Shown piece by piece: positions 60,232 to 64,000 of a stretch of 64,000 nucleotides of DNA. The stretch's first letter is position 1. Each line of letters opens with the position of its first letter. This stretch comes from Gavia stellata (Eukaryota > Chordata > Aves > Gaviiformes > Gaviidae). The stretch spans positions 1,240,001 through 1,304,000 of the forward strand of contig NC_082620.1 in assembly GCF_030936135.1 (NCBI RefSeq), in the 5' to 3' direction. The notes beneath the pieces were generated by a model. The model was not told the DNA's origin. It did no database searches and saw only the letters and a program-made list of their open reading frames with translations. The position numbers and the translations under genes are program-made.

Positions 60232-63200
60232 TGGAAGCAGCATCTGTGTGTGCGGAAGGGCGGCATTTAATCTTTGCTTCGCTCTGTAAAAGTCAGCAGG
60301 ATAGGCAAGGTGTAAGTCAGGTTGCATTCATGGTGTTTGGAGTCAGAAGTCCAAATTCAATGCTACCCTGAAATGAAAATGTATCCTTAGGCTTAGAAAA
60401 ACTCTCCTTTGGGTCTCCATGTGTTTGGGAACTAGAAGCGTGAAAGATTTTCGCTGTGCTCCCCTGAACCCTAACGTACTTGGAATTTGTTGTTGCCCTC
60501 CTTAACGCTGTATAGGGAAGGAGTGGATGGAAATAGAAACTGTAACACTAGTCAAGCCAAAGAATCTCTTGCCTGGCAAGTGGTCAGCTATTGGATCTTT
60601 GTATTGGACCACTATTCTTCTTTAATTGAAACAAGATGGTTTATAATGCTTGTAGCAGCGTGGGGCTCAGATAGCCTGTAACAGATCTCTGGGAGACTCA
60701 ACCGCAAGAAAGTTGCAAATACAGCCCTTGTAGCTTAATCAGGAGGCACGCGATTGAAAAGTCCGCTTAATTAGGACACCTCCCAGGAAATCGATGCGGC
60801 GTGCTGGCCGTAAGGATCAGGACAAAGTTAGCACAAAACCTGTTGAATGGCAACAAAAGTGATGGGAATGCCAGTTGCGAAGTAATGCTCAGCCAGATGT
60901 GAAACGGGAGTGAATTTCCGAGCAGGTTGCCAAATAAGGATTAGAAGTGGGGACTAACTTGTATTCTCTGTTCAGTAAGATATTTTATGCCTCTGCGCAT
61001 TTTTAGGCTGTTTCAGATTACTAGATACTACTGGTCTGACTTAACCAAGACAACAGGCAGCTCGGTGAACTGCGAAAACAAAAGGGAGATCGGTAAATGC
61101 TAGAACATCTTTGTGAAGCACGCTGTGACAGGCGCTCAGCTGAGAACTTTTAACAGATACATTTTGTAAAACAAATTTTTATCAAAGATGGTGCTGGATG
61201 ATATATTCTGTGGCAACGTAGATACTGAGGGTTTTGGTAAGGTATCTTCTACCTGAGGTGGATTTTTAGGGAAGAACTTTGCGGATTTCAGGGGGCCAGA
61301 AGCCTTGAAAAAGTTGGCCAGCTTGCAATTTAGAAGGTAATATTTTGGCATGTTTGATTTGGATTTGCAAAAATATTAATATTTCCTGTGCTTTTTTTTC
61401 TGCAGCTTCTGAGACATTTAAATGTGCTTCTGCTCGGGACAGCATTATGTAGTAGTAGATAACTGCACAGTAATCAATAGCCTGTTTTTGAAATCCAGTT
61501 ACTTTGCTTTTTAAACCTTTCTGATAATAAACAGTCATTCTTGCTTGCGTTGTTTGTAAGGTTGGTGGTTTTGTATCCCTTCACACCCTGGATTCAAATC
61601 TGCAAGAACATAAAAACTTTTTTCTAGCCCTTTTTGACCTGATTTCTAGACCCGCGTTGTATACCATATACCAAGTCATGTCTAAGAGCACATCAATCAC
61701 CAGTCTACGTGTCGTGTAACAGTAAGTGGACACCCTTAACGGCACAGGATTGGATATGCTTTCTCGTTTTTCCATTGCATATTTGTTTTCAGTCCGCTGA
61801 GCCTGTGCACCCTACCCCGAGTCCTTGTGACTTGATGTTTCCGCCAGCCTGACAGTTGGCTTGCCATGTTCGAGACCTGATTTTATCCTGAAATATTTTC
61901 CCTCGAATGAGGTTGAAGTCTGAGATAAGCTGGAAAATCTTCAGGCCAGCAGAAATTCAAGGAGTCAGCCAAACTATGCCTCAAATTAACTTTTTTTTTT
62001 AACATTCTCGTGTCTGTTACATTGGTGGGAGGGCTCCACTCTTCTGAAATATTATCCAAAATGTGTGTGTCTCACCTGAAGCATCCCTTTTTATTTTTTT
62101 CCTAGTGATGTGCTGATAGCTCAGGAGGAAGTTGCTGTGGGTTTTCATAATAGTTCATGGAAAGCTACCCATACCTTTGACTGCATCTTCCGTTAGTGGC
62201 CGCTCCCTGAGCTGGGAGACTGGACACTAGCAATCATTCCTGCTCATCTAGAAATCCAGAAAGTTGGGGGTTTTGTTGCTTATCAGCTCCTTGCTGGACT
62301 ACCAGCTTTGAAATGACTCGTTCATGATAGTTGGGGGAACCTGCAGTTCAAGTGACCCATAGGTAAATGAGTGTGAGGAGTTACTATGTGTCCTTTCAAG
62401 CAACTTTTTGAAAAGTTAGTATCTTGATGTTTGTTTCATTGCTGATGTGACTATTTTTTTCTGACAGCTGATCAGATTTGAGCGTACCTGAGAGTTACCA
62501 AATAGCCACCTTGAAAACCTGCATCCTCAGCTGATGGCCTCGTCCCACTTTCTAAGCACAATATTTGTTTGTTTGACATTTGTGTAAATGCAAAATACAG
62601 TTACTGCTTTCCAGTTGTTTATTATTAAGAGTGATGCTTGCAATCGTAGCTGTGGTACATGTTTAAAGCTGTCTTAGTATCCCATACATGAAGTAGGGTG
62701 TCCAGGTAACAGTTGGTTTGGGTGACTTGATTTTTCCATGAAATAAATCTACCGTTTTATTTGGAGGGAGGAATGAGAGTTTTTCTGCATTGCTGTTGCG
62801 AAACCTTCTAGTCTTTTGCTTTACCTTTTTGAGAAACTAAATTCAGGCCTGTTTGTAGCTGACATTTCACACCCAGTCCAGAAAACTACTTTTGATCCCT
62901 CTGTGGAAAGAAGTAGGCTAAGCAAGAGCAGTCCTTGAGCTGCGATGCTTTCACAAGGTGGTGCTTGTGACTCTCCCCCTGGAGAATATCGGTGCTTTGA
63001 AGTCAAAAGAAGATTATCCTCCTGCCCCTTTGATTCCCTTGGCCTTTTGAGCAGGAGATGATCCACGCATGGAAATGCAGAGGGAATCAACAAGCTCCTG
63101 TTTGGTTCGCTCTGAATTTCTGCTGGATGATGGCTTATTTGCATGTATTGTAGGCACGGAAGTTATGAATTGTGCTGCGTTAAGTTTCGCTCTTGAGAGC

Positions 63201-63601
63201 AAAAAGATTCAAGTAGTTTATACTGTGATCTGAACAAAAGGGTTTTTAAGAACTTGGGGAGTTTTAAGTCAAAGTTGGGATTACTATGTTTTCATGCGTG
63301 TGACGTGCAGGTCACGCAGTTTAAAACTAAATAAAACCCCGGACCAGCTCAGCCACAGCGCATGCTTGTATGTGCGTGTTAGTAATCCCAGGGAAAGTGT
63401 ATTTTGTAGCCCCCAACCAATTTCCTGGAGGATGGATCTGTAATTGGTTATTTTAGGTCTCACTTCAAAATGCTGGCATTTTTTTAAAGGACTTCAGGCT
63501 AGGCCTGCTAGTAAAAACATTGGATACTGAGCTGAAGCCTGGCGAAAATTTTCCTTTTTCCTCTCACTTTTTGCACTTGAGGGAGGAAGGTCCCTTAAAA
63601 T

Positions 63602-63620
63602 GGGGGGCGGGGGGGGGAGG
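63602..63620. repeat. G-rich tract (quadruplex candidate)
   Basis: Two long G runs separated by one C (ggggggcggggggggg). Intronic or intergenic; no function seen. Confidence 0.6.
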
Positions 63621-64000
63621 TGCTGGGCTATAGTTCATATGTTCTAGTTGGCTGTTAGTGCTTTTTTCCCATCCTGAAATTTCATAAGAAAGCTTCATTC
63701 ATCTCATTTATTTTGGTTTTGGCATGTGGTGTGGTTTGATTTCTCTGTTTTGTCTCAGAAGAAAACACCCCGCACTGTTACGCTCATTTGCTTTTACTAG
63801 TGCTGAGACAGGACTAGTCGCTGTCGTTTTTCAGAATGACTGTTCAGTGTCAAAGGAGGAGTCGTAGATGTTGCGGAAGCGGATTGACTGCCTTTACCTG
63901 GTAGAAGCGCTGAGGTTTGAAGATGGCCAGCAAGATGAACGTCTTTTAGAGCATCTCCCGTGGAAATGCTGCCTAGTGATGTGTCTAGTGCTCCTGAAAC

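Larger units (their letters stand above)
57201..64000 (+). other. Inferred first intron of HP1BP3; no coding exon found
   Basis: After the CpG island the sequence is AT-rich. I looked for the start of the HP1BP3 protein (an ATGGCNAC.. exon) and did not find one, so the coding part should lie beyond the window. Two acceptor-like sites, T19-GCAG at 60209-60231 and TTTTTCAG near 63834, could mark alternative 5' UTR exons. A G-rich tract lies at 63602-63620. No tRNA or clear mobile element seen. Confidence 0.45.

Noticed and set aside
63830..63910. TTTTTCAG followed by an ATG-initiated short frame, as a first HP1BP3 coding exon
   Set aside because: The frame ends after about 22 codons and the peptide bears no resemblance to the HP1BP3 N-terminus.

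Overview
This is a vertebrate nuclear window, most probably from a bird (at least a sauropsid). It holds multi-exon genes with canonical GT-AG introns, a large CpG island, only scattered old repeats, and introns far shorter than those of the mammalian orthologue. There are no bacterial genes, CRISPR arrays or viral genes.

Positions 1-46150 carry the 3' three quarters of EIF4G3 (eukaryotic translation initiation factor 4 gamma 3, eIF4GII) on the + strand. I resolved 24 exons by hand. Every junction keeps reading frame and phase, giving 4095 coding bases (1364 residues plus stop) from position 1 to the TAA at 45658-45660. The 5' end of the gene, including the PABP-binding region, lies outside the window. 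In order, the visible protein has a low-complexity Pro/Ala/Ser/Glu linker (exon 1), the eIF4E-binding helix YDREFLL (exon 4), the MIF4G/HEAT-1 domain (exons 7-11), a Ser-rich linker (exons 12-15), the MA3/HEAT-2 domain (exons 16-20) and the W2/HEAT-3 domain (exons 21-24). Residue numbers below count from the first codon of the window.

Positions 46150-56640 are intergenic or extended 3' UTR, with no convincing gene. Positions 56640-57680 are a CpG island promoter with NRF1-type, GC-box, CCAAT-type and YY1-type motifs. It is followed by a short candidate non-coding first exon with a perfect GTGAGT donor at 57201. From conserved synteny (EIF4G3 followed by HP1BP3 in the same direction) I infer that this is the HP1BP3 promoter and that the rest of the window is its first intron; no HP1BP3 coding exon was found.

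I see no new multi-gene system. The most interesting non-genic structures are: (1) a roughly 500-bp imperfect palindrome in the intron after exon 5 (15645-16150), one arm of which contains a splice-flanked, in-frame 37-codon potential cassette exon; (2) a perfectly homogeneous 18 x 15-bp all-pyrimidine minisatellite that ends 95 bases before the EIF4G3 exon at 37641; and (3) several fossil repeats, including inverted-repeat, MIR-like and hAT-like pieces.
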